A stretch of DNA of 64,000 bases from Martelella alba (GTDB lineage Bacteria; Pseudomonadota; Alphaproteobacteria; Rhizobiales; Rhizobiaceae). Shown piece by piece: positions 21,058 to 29,967 of this stretch (position 1 is the first letter of the stretch; each line of letters begins with the position of its first letter). The translations under genes were made by a program, and so were the position numbers. The DNA lies in the NCBI RefSeq assembly GCF_006516955.1, contig NZ_VHLG01000009.1, positions 62,001 to 126,000 of the forward strand. The letters are read 5' to 3'. A model generated the notes under the pieces. It searched no databases. It was not told the origin of the DNA and worked only from the letters and a program-made list of their open reading frames with translations.

Positions 21058-21297
21058 TCAACCCGCCCCATTCGCCGGAACTGTTCGTGAAATCTTGCGC
21101 GGCGGACTGCCATCATTCGAATTGACGATCACCGTAACCACGCATTTGGTACCATCCCCCGTCGGTACAGCCGACAGAAGCTGTCCGCCAGTGCTCGACA
21201 CCACCGCCGATGCCGCCTTGCCGCAATCAGCAGCCAGGCATGCTTGCCCCGGGACAAGGGCACCCACCAAGATAACGGGCAGGATCAACTTTTTCAT
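21058..21297 (-). CDS. feuN: Small periplasmic protein, probable FeuN
   Basis: A 79-residue exported protein with a signal peptide (MKKLILPVILVGALVPG, cleavage near CLAA) and a mature part of about 55 residues with two cysteines (Cys in AADCGK and KCVVTV). In S. meliloti the equivalent small protein encoded before feuP binds FeuQ and blocks signalling. Here its role is inferred from size, export signal and position 44 bases before feuP. The frame extends to 21369, but ATG 21297 is the only start that leaves a normal signal peptide. Confidence 0.75.
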   Translation of the reverse strand: MKKLILPVILVGALVPGQACLAADCGKAASAVVSSTGGQLLSAVPTGDGTKCVVTVIVNSNDGSPPRKISRTVPANGAG

Positions 21298-21524
21298 CGC
21301 ACGGCTGTCTCTAAGCAAAAAATCTAAACCCGGCACAGGAACGTCTCTATTCATCATCTGGTCTATCAAAAACAGGCTGAATGGTGAATGAATAGCTTAC
21401 ATTGCAACTGGTATCTACAACGGGCTGGTTGTTATGGGTTGGGGCGGCGCATTTGAGACCGGTCTGATCCTCAAGGTCACTTGCCAAGAATGACGGTTCC
21501 TTTGTCTTACGCCACCCCCGGAAA

Positions 21525-21734
21525 CTAGGCCTTGAGAGACTTGGTCGCGGAAATCCGCCCGAACAGCGCCAGAAGACCGCCTCCTGCAGTGACAAGAGCC
21601 ATGACCGAGTTCAAGATTTCAGTCTGTATACCCGCATCGACGTCAACACCGCCAATCTTCGCCAGTGACGCTAAAATTGTAATCATGGCGCCCCACACAG
21701 TCTTTGAGAGATACCACTTCTTCACATCTTCCAT
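21525..21734 (-). CDS. Holin-like small membrane protein at the GTA 3' end
   Basis: A 69-residue protein with two hydrophobic segments (about 8-27 and 43-61), an internal acidic stretch (DVDAG) and a basic tail (RISATKSLKA). The pattern (KTVWGAMITILASLAKIGG ... VTAGGGLLALFGRISATK) is like small phage-associated holin-type proteins. It follows gp15 by 15 bases with its own GAAGGAG site, so it is probably the last gene of the GTA operon. A role in lysis and particle release is an inference. Confidence 0.65.
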   Translation of the reverse strand: MEDVKKWYLSKTVWGAMITILASLAKIGGVDVDAGIQTEILNSVMALVTAGGGLLALFGRISATKSLKA

Positions 21735-21751
21735 CATTTTCTCCTTCGCTT

Positions 21752-24700
21752 TTAGAACTGAATGCTTTGTTCCAGCGCCACACCAAGCGGCACCTTTCTC
21801 CCGATCTGGCGCAGTCTGACCGAAATGGATTCCGGCACGGATCCGAAATCAGCGATTTGCATCTCTTCAGTGTAGAGGAACGCCGTCGTATCAATCTCGA
21901 CCAGCCTGACAGCCGCGCCGGAATCGAGAACCTCCAACCTGTAAGCTTCGCTGTCTTCGTCGAGGGGCACGTCAACAGCAGCCCAGTCATCCGCATCTAT
22001 TCGCGATCTGCGGATCCAGCTGAATGCAACATCATTATTGCCCTTACGCTGTCCCCGAAGATGAACAGGCGACAGAGGCGTTTCGGCCCGATTGCCACCG
22101 ATGAAGGCATATGGCCCCGATGGATCGATCTGCCCCAGTGACGTTTCGACAAGATAGTTTCGCGCAAGGCCGCGCTCTTCTGCAGTCAAGCCAATCGGCA
22201 CCACCGCCTGATCAAGAAGAACTGCATCCGCACCGATGGTGCTGCCGGCGGCCATGGCATCTTCGGTCCCGGCAAGCCCACGCAACAGCCCAGAAAGGGT
22301 CCAGACTCCCGGTTCTGTTTCCACCGCATTCAGATAGCCGATTATCTCGAATTCACCATTGGCAGCCCGAACAGCCAGCCTGTTCGCGCCGTTCAGAACA
22401 GCCAGTCGTGTCCCGGAGGCAAAGGCACCGAAATCCAGAGCGATGACAAGCGACTGCGAATAGTCGAAACGGCCGGAAACGCCTGTGCCGAGTGCTGCGG
22501 CAACCGTTCCCGTTGAGGCAGGTCGGTCAACCGTCATACGCATCGAATAGCCTTCGCTCTGCGATGATGAAGACAGGATCAACCGCTGCCAGGGCTTGGA
22601 AAAGGCTGCGATCATGGCAAAACTCTCTGCGTTATCACCGCTATACCGGGCCAGGTCCATCAGAATGATCCGTGGTGCAAAACCCGATGGCGATAGCCTT
22701 GGCTGTCGCGGCAATGATGGCTCATCAAAAGATGCGGCAGAGACTGCTGGAGAAAATGCCCGTGCGGTTACCTCTATTGCCTCATGTTGCTCAAGCCCGG
22801 TCACCATGAAGCGGCCTGCCGGTCCACTTTCCAGCGCGATCACATCGCCCAGCTCAATGTCTAGACATTGAGGAGACAGGGAGAAAGTGAGTTCGCGCTT
22901 GGCGATGCGTCCGTCGCGGAGCAGATTATCTGCCATAAGCCGTGCGCCACTTTCGCTAAACACGGCTGGCAGGCTGTGCATGGCAACCCGATCATTATTG
23001 ACCAGCATGCGACTGGAGCGAACCGTTGCCTGCTCATAATCACTGGAAGCATCGCTGAAGACAGCAGCAACCTCACCCGCGATATCAGCTTCGTGCAGCA
23101 GTTTTTCGCTCCACTGCGGCTCGCCAGGTTGATCAACCAATATCGGCAGCTCCACCGGCGCAAGGCTTGCTCGTAGTCGAGAGCGAAATGTCAGGACCCC
23201 GCAGTCCTCGCGGACATCGACAAGTCCGAAATCCAGAAGCGGCTCCAGCAGGTCCCTGGCCGATGCCAGTTCAGCCTGTTGATAGCCGATAAGATCATCA
23301 CTGACCTGCCCTGCATCGAAATCGCCAAAGCCGTGATCCTGCAGGATAGCCTCAATCGTATCGCCCAGCGTTGAAGCACCCAGTCGCCCGTTGAGCCAGT
23401 GGCCCCGCGACCAATTGCCCCCGTCACTCCAGACCGCAATATCGCTCGGGAATGTTGGAAAGGGCCGCGCGTCCCAGCACCACAGAAAGATCTTGTCTGG
23501 ATCAACCATGCCTGCCGGCGCGGCTGCGCTGCTCCAATAGCTGAGATGAGCTTCAGCGAAACGGCGTTGCGTCACATCCGAGCGTATTCCGGCAGAGAAA
23601 TAGGGGAAGGCGCTTTCAGTGGATTTCGGATCGAAAAACACGTTCGGCTGGTTCGCGCCTGCATCGATTGCCGGACATCCCAGTTCGGTAAACCAAACCG
23701 GCTTCATTCCCGGTTGCCAGGCAGTTGGCGAGGTATGTTCTGCGCCCCCACTGCGCTCATAATGATAGTTGGACCACCAGCCTTCAATATCCTTGTAGCG
23801 AAAGACCCAGGGCTTGCCCGCAAGGCCGTCGGTGATTGCAGTGCGCAGCCGTGCATCCCGATCGTCCCCGCTGGCATAGTACCAGTCAAATCCCTCGCCG
23901 GACGTTATGTTCGACTTCAACGCCGAAACATCATTGGCCAGTCTGAAACCATCGGGGCTGGCGGAAGCCAGATCCTCATCGCGCCAGTCGGAAAGAGGCA
24001 TATAATTATCGATGCCGACAGCATCGATTGCATCGCATGCCCAGAGCGTATCCAGATTGAAGAACACATCGCCATCAGCAGAGTGATAGCCGAAATACTC
24101 GCTCCAGTCGGCCGCATAGGTCAGCGCTGTTGTGTCGCCAACGATTGAGCGAACCGCCCCGGCAAGTGACACGAGCCCGTCAACGAAGGGAAAATTGCCG
24201 TTCTCATCCCTGATCGCGGTGAGAGCCCGCATTTCAGAACCGATGATAAATCCGTCAATGCCGCCTGCTGTTTCGGCCAGATGGGCGTAATGCAGGATAA
24301 AACGGCGATAGCCCCAACCGGTGCCGGAATAGGTAATGCTCCCCTGCTCGGCTGTAAATTGTTCAGCAACAGCGCTTCCCATGAATGTCGTGATCTGGCT
24401 CGCCGCTATTGCCGTCTGGTCGGCTGTGCCAGCCATGCCGATGGCTGGATCACAGGTGATGCGGCCGCGCCAGGGATAGGCGGGCTGCGCCGAACCGCCA
24501 TAAGGATCCGGCAAAGCATTGTCGCCCGGAATGTCCATCATCACAAAGGGATAGAGAAAAACCTTCAGACCACGTGCTTTCAGGTCGGCAATCGCCGCGA
24601 CGAGCCCGGCATCATTGGGAGTTCCGCCATAGGCAGCCCCGCCAGCATTGCTGGAAATCACCCTTGCCGCGGCCCGCGTGATACCACTGACGCGCCACGG

Positions 24701-25591
24701 GGTGCTCTCGCCGTTGCGTTGTGCGGTTTCCACGCCCGGCATCAGCACGCAGTCCCCGGCTCTCAGATCATCGCCGAACCAGGCGACAACCAGAGCAACG
24801 CTTTCAAGATTGGGGCACAGCGCCATGAGTTCATCGATGGAAGCATCCCAATCGGTGGCGCGCATCAGATTGTTGCGGTTCAGTATGTTCTGGCGGCCGG
24901 GACCACCGTTTTCCGTGACGGGAAATGGGCAAAGCCCGTGCTCCGTCGCACCTGGAATAATGGTAATGGCCCGAATATCGCTTTCAAGCGTACCGGTGGG
25001 GCGCAGCACCTCGAATTGGACGACAGGAATGCGGTTGCCGTAGTCATCAAGAGGCAGACGTTCGAAAACAACATAGGCAAGTCCACGATAGGCCGGTGCA
25101 TTTCCGGCCCCCTGCTTCGCTTCGATCAGAGGGTCAGGCATCTGATCGTTGCCTCCGGTATAAACACGCATTTCCACAGTGGTAAGATCGAGCTCGCCTC
25201 CATCCACCCAGACACGACGGATGGCCGCGATAGGCCCCTCGCAGATACCAAAGGCGAAATTGCCGAGGTAGGAGAACGTTTCGGTCTTCGCTCCCGAGGC
25301 TTTGCCGCCACTTCGTTCGATGGTGGAGACCTCTTCAAACCGCGTTGCCCATATCAGGGTTCCGCCGAGACGCACCGAACCATAAGCTCGTGGCAGCGGC
25401 GATCCCTCATCCACGCCCCCCAGGCGCGCAGTTCCCAGATGCTGCCCGGAAGAGGTCTTGCCTCCGCCGAAAAGCCGAGAATCGATTGCGCTGCCGGCCA
25501 GGGCGCCAAGGGCACGTCCGGCCAGAGCACCAAAAGGGCCGAAAGCACTGCCTGCGACAGTGCCTGCGACCTGGAGCAAAATCGTCGCCAT
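21752..25591 (-). CDS. GTA gp15: TIM-barrel tail/host-contact protein
   Basis: A 1279-residue baseplate/megatron-type protein of gene transfer agents. The glycine-rich N-terminus packs on the tail hub, a glycoside-hydrolase-like TIM-barrel domain lies at about 430-760 (WFTELGCPAIDAG and the surrounding aromatic-rich pattern), and a phage-tail domain follows. This architecture is characteristic of RcGTA gp15. GGAGAG precedes ATG 25591. It is intact and the longest gene of the cluster. The far C-terminus should contact the recipient cell. Confidence 0.92.
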   Translation of the reverse strand: MATILLQVAGTVAGSAFGPFGALAGRALGALAGSAIDSRLFGGGKTSSGQHLGTARLGGVDEGSPLPRAYGSVRLGGTLIWATRFEEVSTIERSGGKASGAKTETFSYLGNFAFGICEGPIAAIRRVWVDGGELDLTTVEMRVYTGGNDQMPDPLIEAKQGAGNAPAYRGLAYVVFERLPLDDYGNRIPVVQFEVLRPTGTLESDIRAITIIPGATEHGLCPFPVTENGGPGRQNILNRNNLMRATDWDASIDELMALCPNLESVALVVAWFGDDLRAGDCVLMPGVETAQRNGESTPWRVSGITRAAARVISSNAGGAAYGGTPNDAGLVAAIADLKARGLKVFLYPFVMMDIPGDNALPDPYGGSAQPAYPWRGRITCDPAIGMAGTADQTAIAASQITTFMGSAVAEQFTAEQGSITYSGTGWGYRRFILHYAHLAETAGGIDGFIIGSEMRALTAIRDENGNFPFVDGLVSLAGAVRSIVGDTTALTYAADWSEYFGYHSADGDVFFNLDTLWACDAIDAVGIDNYMPLSDWRDEDLASASPDGFRLANDVSALKSNITSGEGFDWYYASGDDRDARLRTAITDGLAGKPWVFRYKDIEGWWSNYHYERSGGAEHTSPTAWQPGMKPVWFTELGCPAIDAGANQPNVFFDPKSTESAFPYFSAGIRSDVTQRRFAEAHLSYWSSAAAPAGMVDPDKIFLWCWDARPFPTFPSDIAVWSDGGNWSRGHWLNGRLGASTLGDTIEAILQDHGFGDFDAGQVSDDLIGYQQAELASARDLLEPLLDFGLVDVREDCGVLTFRSRLRASLAPVELPILVDQPGEPQWSEKLLHEADIAGEVAAVFSDASSDYEQATVRSSRMLVNNDRVAMHSLPAVFSESGARLMADNLLRDGRIAKRELTFSLSPQCLDIELGDVIALESGPAGRFMVTGLEQHEAIEVTARAFSPAVSAASFDEPSLPRQPRLSPSGFAPRIILMDLARYSGDNAESFAMIAAFSKPWQRLILSSSSQSEGYSMRMTVDRPASTGTVAAALGTGVSGRFDYSQSLVIALDFGAFASGTRLAVLNGANRLAVRAANGEFEIIGYLNAVETEPGVWTLSGLLRGLAGTEDAMAAGSTIGADAVLLDQAVVPIGLTAEERGLARNYLVETSLGQIDPSGPYAFIGGNRAETPLSPVHLRGQRKGNNDVAFSWIRRSRIDADDWAAVDVPLDEDSEAYRLEVLDSGAAVRLVEIDTTAFLYTEEMQIADFGSVPESISVRLRQIGRKVPLGVALEQSIQF

Positions 25592-25607
25592 GAAAGGTCT
25601 CTCCGGT

Positions 25608-26045
25608 TTATGTAATTTCGGGAAGGCGGAACACAGCGGCGATCCGGCGACGCCAGGAGGGTACCAGCGCCGAACGGATCACGCCGGCTTGTTCATAGGC
25701 ATGAATGAAGCTTTGATGATCGGACAGAATGCCCAGATGCTTGGCAGAAAAACGCGCCTGCCAGCGGAATACCAGAAGGTCGCCGGCTTCCATTGCCTGC
25801 GGCGAGACAGGAGCACCGCAATATTTTCTTGCGGCCGTGAGGATGCGTTCCTCACCGCCATGTTCAGCCCAGTCGACGGAATAGGGCTCTCCGTCCCAGG
25901 GATCGAAACCGTAAAGTGAGCACCAAACCCCGCGGACAAGCCCGAGGCAGTCACAGCCAACACCTTTCGTCCCGGCCTGATGGCGATAGGGTGTCCCGAT
26001 CCACGCTTCAGCCAGCGTAACAGCGCATTGCCCGGCAGGTTTCAT
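25608..26045 (-). CDS. GTA gp14: NlpC/P60 cell-wall peptidase
   Basis: A 145-residue papain-like peptidase of the tail. Catalytic Cys is in GVGCDCLGLV (Cys 32), the His in AKHLGI, and a third polar residue in FIHAYE, the NlpC/P60 set. In RcGTA the equivalent protein sits at the tail tip and opens peptidoglycan during DNA entry. It overlaps gp13 by ATGA and is followed 16 bases later by gp15. Confidence 0.92.
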   Translation of the reverse strand: MKPAGQCAVTLAEAWIGTPYRHQAGTKGVGCDCLGLVRGVWCSLYGFDPWDGEPYSVDWAEHGGEERILTAARKYCGAPVSPQAMEAGDLLVFRWQARFSAKHLGILSDHQSFIHAYEQAGVIRSALVPSWRRRIAAVFRLPEIT

Positions 26046-26932
26046 GAGTAAAGCGGGCTTCCGTCATGCAGGCTTTCGCCATCGACGTAGGAATAGGCAA
26101 AATCCGCCCCCGGGACATGCGGAAAGCCTCTGAAGTTAATCTGGTTGGCGAATTTTGCCTTGCAGGTCGAAAAGGCCTTGTTGCACCCTGCCGTCACTGT
26201 CACGCCGGTGCCGATATCAGGCAAGACCGAAAGCGGCAGCCAGAGATCAAATTTCACGCCACTGCCAAACACCCGGTTGGCCTCAACATCGACACTCAGG
26301 CCTGAAAGGGCGCCCGAGGTGAACATCATGGTGCCAAAGGCGAAAAAGCCGTCCTCAAAACTCTGTTCCAATGTCAGCAACAACCGGTTGTCGGCCAGAA
26401 CCTGTGTGATCGTTCCGCTCGCAGAATAGTCCGTGCTGCTTGCATCGACACCGCATCGCTGATCGCCCAGCTTGGCATCGCAGCGCCTTGCGAAACTTCG
26501 GCCTTTTGGCTGTGATAGCTTGTGTGTAAGCGAGCGCAGCTCGGCACGAAAGGCACCCGCCTCGCGGCGGACATCGCCGATCTCCTGGACGGAGAGCAGC
26601 TGGAAAGCCGACGGGGCCTGCCAGTTGACAACAAAATACTCTACCCTCGCGCCTTCGTAACGACCGGCGGCCAGATCCTCTTCCGAGATGGCCTCACTGG
26701 AAAATCCGCCGGCCACTTCGCTCGTATCAGCCCCCAGTCCGCCTTCGCTCTGCATCGCAGATGCGGAAAAACCGCTCGCCGCCAGAAATGTCGTCCCGTC
26801 AAAGGTCAGATCGCGATCATGCTCTGTGAAACCCAGAACACTGCCATCGCCGAGCTTCAGCCGCCAGCAGAAACAGATTGTCGTGGAAGCATTGACCAGA
26901 TGATTTGCAAGATCCGCGTTGATTGTCTTCAT
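26042..26932 (-). CDS. GTA gp13: tail hub protein (DUF2163)
   Basis: A 296-residue tail hub protein. The DUF2163 and C-terminal FAD/phage-type regions hold four conserved cysteines in two pairs: RRCDAKLGDQRC (about 154-163) and AGCNKAFSTC (about 252-259), followed by FANQINFRGFPHVPG. My understanding is that the RcGTA hub binds an iron-sulphur cluster through such cysteines; the spacing here fits. It overlaps gp12 and gp14 by 4 bases each. Confidence 0.92.
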   Translation of the reverse strand: MKTINADLANHLVNASTTICFCWRLKLGDGSVLGFTEHDRDLTFDGTTFLAASGFSASAMQSEGGLGADTSEVAGGFSSEAISEEDLAAGRYEGARVEYFVVNWQAPSAFQLLSVQEIGDVRREAGAFRAELRSLTHKLSQPKGRSFARRCDAKLGDQRCGVDASSTDYSASGTITQVLADNRLLLTLEQSFEDGFFAFGTMMFTSGALSGLSVDVEANRVFGSGVKFDLWLPLSVLPDIGTGVTVTAGCNKAFSTCKAKFANQINFRGFPHVPGADFAYSYVDGESLHDGSPLYS

Positions 26933-27564
26933 GGTTTGATCTCCGCAAGTGGAACGCTGGGAACCATGCCGGCACTGAATGTCTTGAGGTTCACTTCGAT
27001 GCGGTCAATGTCGAAACGCACCGGTACATCAAACTCGAAACCGGCGAAGATCGCCGCACCGGCAGCCGGTATCGCTTCGGCCGAAAAGGTCATCACCCCG
27101 GTCGCTGCATCAAGGGCCACGCCGGAAACAACCGCACCGTCGACAGAGACCTTGAGCGTTCCGGCCACAGGCTTCTCGATCGATCGGACAAAACTGGATT
27201 CGACGTCACCATAGGTCTTGATCAATTGAAAACTGGCCGTCGTTCCGTCTCCGGTCGCAATAAACTGATCCGTGGCCGAGATCGTCTGCAGCGGACTGCA
27301 GGATTTGAAATCAACAGGATCGCGAAACCGGAAGCCAAAAAGCTGACCCCGTCTGGCTTCAAAAAACGCCATCAGTTCGTAAAGGTCTTCCAGTGATTTC
27401 AGCCCCGACCCTGCATCATAGCTGCGTCTGGAATCAAACCACCTCTGGTTCCGGTTTTCCCGCCCATTGGACAGGTTGACGATATCGGTTCGCCGCACCG
27501 GCCCCCCGCTCGTGGCAAGGGAAAGGCGCAGCGGAAACCGCACGTCGTGAAAGCCGCTCGACAT
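26929..27564 (-). CDS. GTA gp12: distal tail protein (DUF2460)
   Basis: A 211-residue DUF2460 protein. The motif FFEARRGQLFGFRFRDP near residue 65-82 is the hallmark of this phage/GTA tail family, and the C-terminal half is a beta-rich domain. It forms the distal tail ring in RcGTA. The stop overlaps the gp13 start. Confidence 0.93.
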   Translation of the reverse strand: MSSGFHDVRFPLRLSLATSGGPVRRTDIVNLSNGRENRNQRWFDSRRSYDAGSGLKSLEDLYELMAFFEARRGQLFGFRFRDPVDFKSCSPLQTISATDQFIATGDGTTASFQLIKTYGDVESSFVRSIEKPVAGTLKVSVDGAVVSGVALDAATGVMTFSAEAIPAAGAAIFAGFEFDVPVRFDIDRIEVNLKTFSAGMVPSVPLAEIKP

Positions 27565-27579
27565 GAGTCACTCCATTGG

Positions 27580-28158
27580 TCAGATATTGCGTTGACCGGC
27601 CCGCACAGCGCGCGCCAGCATGGAAGAGATCTGTGCCTCGCTGCGCCGGAAACTGTCGGCATCATTGGCTGAAACATTGAAGACAATCGAAGTGCCGCCG
27701 CCATTGCCAGCAGCAACACCAAGTGAACCATCAGGCCCACGTTTAAGCGGCAGGATGGCTTCCGTACCGGCTTCCCCCATCAGGCCGAGGCCACCACTCA
27801 TGGGGAAATAGGTCGGACTGGAAACCACACCGCCCTTGGCAAAGGGCATTGCGCGCCCCGGCACGCCCCCCTTGGCATGTTGAACCGCATTTGCCAGATC
27901 GCCTGCGAGCCCGGAAATCCCGTTCGAAAGCGCCGTTTCCAAGGGCTTCAGCGCGGATTTGAGAGCAACATCGCTCAAACGACGCGACAGGCCGGACAGA
28001 ACCGTATCCAGGCTCTTCCCGCCGGTAACGGCGTCTCGCATCGCCTGCGTTATCGAGCCAGCGAATGCGTCAGACTGGTTCTGCAGCTCGGTGAAAGCGT
28101 CGCTCAGTGCCGAAACACTGTCACGCGCCTGGTCGATGCTTTGACTGTCAGTTTCCAT
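27580..28158 (-). CDS. GTA gp11: short tail tape measure protein
   Basis: A 192-residue tape-measure protein. The first 100 residues are helical; then come glycine-rich repeats (HAKGGV, FAKGGVVSSPTYF, GLMGEAGTEAILPL) typical of tape measures. The small size fits the short tail of gene transfer agents. ATG 28158 follows GAGAGG; the frame also opens with TTG 28173 overlapping gp10.1, which I consider less likely. Confidence 0.9.
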   Translation of the reverse strand: METDSQSIDQARDSVSALSDAFTELQNQSDAFAGSITQAMRDAVTGGKSLDTVLSGLSRRLSDVALKSALKPLETALSNGISGLAGDLANAVQHAKGGVPGRAMPFAKGGVVSSPTYFPMSGGLGLMGEAGTEAILPLKRGPDGSLGVAAGNGGGTSIVFNVSANDADSFRRSEAQISSMLARAVRAGQRNI

Positions 28159-28169
28159 GAGCCTCTCTT

Positions 28170-28388
28170 TCAATCGGGGTAAAGCGCCATCAGCGCAGCG
28201 AGCTCACTGCGCTTCAGAACATCTTGACTGTGTCCAAACTGGCCGGTCATGGCGGCAAATTCCGCCGGTGTCAGCGACCAGAACGCTGCCGGTTCAAGCC
28301 GCAGCAGACAGAGCCCGGCATGCATCGCCTCCCGCCAGGGAAACGGGGCGACGCCGGGAGGTTCGGGCTCTGCTGCTGCGGCTTTCAA
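28170..28388 (-). CDS. GTA gp10.1: tail assembly chaperone
   Basis: A 72-residue protein with FPWREAMHAGLCLLRLEP and FWSLTPAEFAAM, the pattern of the small GTA tail-assembly chaperone family. Phages often produce a pair of tail chaperones; here the upstream gp10 and this gene overlap by ATGA and probably work together on the tape measure encoded next. Confidence 0.88.
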   Translation of the reverse strand: MKAAAAEPEPPGVAPFPWREAMHAGLCLLRLEPAAFWSLTPAEFAAMTGQFGHSQDVLKRSELAALMALYPD

Positions 28389-28756
28389 GGGTCCGCGCCG
28401 GTCTCCGGCTGTTCGGTGGCTGCGGACCCGGAAAAGGTAAGGCTCAGCAATTCACTGACCAGACGGGCGGATCCGGCAATGCCGCCCTCAATGCTCATCC
28501 CGGCGACATCCTCATCGGCAAAGGCATTACCTCCCCCCCTGAGCCCGGCGCCGATAATCCGAACGAGATCAATCGTCTTGAGCTTGCCGGAGGCAAAACG
28601 CTGGCCGAGATCGGCAAGATTGTCGGCGGCAAAAGCCGTCTCAAGCTCACACAGTGCCCCCAGCGTCAGGCAGAGAATGCGCCGCTCGCCATCAATAACC
28701 GCCTCCACTTCACCGCGGTGCCGGTTGGCCCGCCGCATGGTGACAGGGGCCGTCAT
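28385..28756 (-). CDS. GTA gp10: tail assembly chaperone-like protein
   Basis: A 123-residue member of the gene transfer agent family that follows the major tail protein (motifs NRHRGEVEAVIDG and CELETAFAADNLADL). ATG 28756 overlaps the gp9 stop. The C-terminus overlaps the gp10.1 start. A tail-assembly role is based on family and position. Confidence 0.9.
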   Translation of the reverse strand: MTAPVTMRRANRHRGEVEAVIDGERRILCLTLGALCELETAFAADNLADLGQRFASGKLKTIDLVRIIGAGLRGGGNAFADEDVAGMSIEGGIAGSARLVSELLSLTFSGSAATEQPETGADP

Positions 28757-29163
28757 CAAAGTGCCCCGAAGCTGATGGCGCCAGCAGATTCCAGCGCAAT
28801 TTCGAACTTCATCTCACCATCATAGGCCCCGGAATAGTCGAGAGAGGTGATCTGGAACGGCCCTGAAATCGTCCCGAACCCGGGGATAACAATCTGGCTC
28901 TCGATCAGACTTGCGGCAAAGAATGCCGCCCGTACCGTCTCGTCGGAAACCTGATCCTTGAACAGGCCGCTCGCCGTCATGGATGCGCGCTGCACCCCGG
29001 CACCGCCCAGAAGCTCGCGCCAGCGGCCCGAACTTTCAGAATCGGTGATATCGACGGTCTCGGCGTTGAATGTCAGGGTCTTCGACCGCAATCCGGCGAC
29101 GGTCTCATAGCTGCTGCCATTATAGACCTTCAGCAGCATGTCCTTGCCTTTCTGGGCAACCAT
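28756..29163 (-). CDS. GTA gp9: major tail protein
   Basis: A 135-residue phage-type tail tube protein. It begins MVAQKGKDMLLKV and contains LRSKTLTFNAETVDITD and SGRWRELLGGAGVQ, the well-conserved core of GTA/TP901-like major tail proteins. AAGGGAG precedes the ATG. An intrinsic terminator hairpin ends only 18 bases upstream of this start, so the gene depends on read-through from gp8. Confidence 0.94.
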   Translation of the reverse strand: MVAQKGKDMLLKVYNGSSYETVAGLRSKTLTFNAETVDITDSESSGRWRELLGGAGVQRASMTASGLFKDQVSDETVRAAFFAASLIESQIVIPGFGTISGPFQITSLDYSGAYDGEMKFEIALESAGAISFGAL

Positions 29164-29180
29164 GCGTCATCTCCCTTGCA

Positions 29181-29206
29181 AAAATAAAAAGGGCGCCGCA
29201 GCACCC
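29181..29206 (-). terminator. Intrinsic terminator between gp8 and gp9
   Basis: On the minus strand the sequence forms GGGTGC-TGCG-GCGCCC followed directly by TTTTTATTTTT. One pair is a G-T wobble that exists only on the minus strand, so the hairpin is directional with GTA transcription. It sits 26 bases after the gp8 stop and 18 bases before gp9. Confidence 0.75.
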
Positions 29207-29231
29207 GGGTAACAATGATGAAATGTCGGCC

Positions 29232-29636
29232 TCACGCCGTTTCGGTCACCGCGCGAAAGCGCACTTCCGCATAAAAATAGCCACTGCGCGCCTGTCTGCG
29301 CACGGTGACACCACTGCGCTGCAGGTTGATCAGCACATAGCCATCAAGGCTAAGAGACACGTCACCAAGCAGCAGCGACAGCCTGTCGACGATCTGCTCG
29401 ATCTCGCGACGCCCCGGCGCATCCGACCAGATCTCGAAGGTCAGCTTGTGCTCCTCGGTCCGCTCGATATCTGCGGTCAGGTTCCGCGCATCCACCGCAC
29501 CATAGACAATGACCGGCAGACGCTGCGTGGGGAGCCTGCGATCAACAATCCCGTCTTCCGCAATCAGCGCCGTCAGAGTTGCATCGGCGCTCAATACCGC
29601 ATGAATGGCGGTCTGAAGGACATTGCGCGCACTCAT
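29232..29636 (-). CDS. GTA gp8: tail completion protein (DUF3168)
   Basis: A 134-residue DUF3168 protein that joins head and tail. Typical elements are the LQTAIHAVLSADATL start and RLPVIVYG, followed by EEHKLTFEIWSD. It overlaps gp7 by 4 bases. It is the last gene before an internal terminator. Confidence 0.92.
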   Translation of the reverse strand: MSARNVLQTAIHAVLSADATLTALIAEDGIVDRRLPTQRLPVIVYGAVDARNLTADIERTEEHKLTFEIWSDAPGRREIEQIVDRLSLLLGDVSLSLDGYVLINLQRSGVTVRRQARSGYFYAEVRFRAVTETA

Positions 29637-29965
29637 GAGCTGATCTCCTCACAACGACAGACGAGATAACGGCCTGTCTCGTCCGGATCATAAGATGTCA
29701 CCAGGCGAAACTGCCGGCCGCCCTTGGCAAACCGCATCTCCGCGACCAGATCGTCGCGATGGCGCAGCCAAATCCTGTGCGTGATCCGCCTCACCCCGCC
29801 ATTGGCTTCCTCATCATAGGCAACGGATTGCGGCTCAACCCTCGCCCAGGCTTTTCCGAAACTCTCGAAATCACGTGTCACTCCCCCCTGCCCGTCGGCG
29901 GTATCGACCGGGCGCAGAAGATTGAGACGCTCCGAGAAGGCCCCTGAATCCATCGGCAGGATCAT
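29633..29965 (-). CDS. GTA gp7: head-tail adaptor
   Basis: A 110-residue phage head-tail joining protein (LNLLRPVDTADGQGGVTRDFESFGKAWARVEP; only the family-typical spacing is used for the call). ATG 29965 has GGAGG eight bases upstream, inside the end of gp6; a GTG at 29971 is the alternative. It overlaps gp6 and gp8. Confidence 0.9.
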   Translation of the reverse strand: MILPMDSGAFSERLNLLRPVDTADGQGGVTRDFESFGKAWARVEPQSVAYDEEANGGVRRITHRIWLRHRDDLVAEMRFAKGGRQFRLVTSYDPDETGRYLVCRCEEISS

Positions 29966-29967
29966 CG

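Noticed and set aside
24281-25615. A 444-codon plus-strand frame within gp15
   Set aside because: Antisense shadow of the GTA gp15 gene, with no ribosome binding site or domain.
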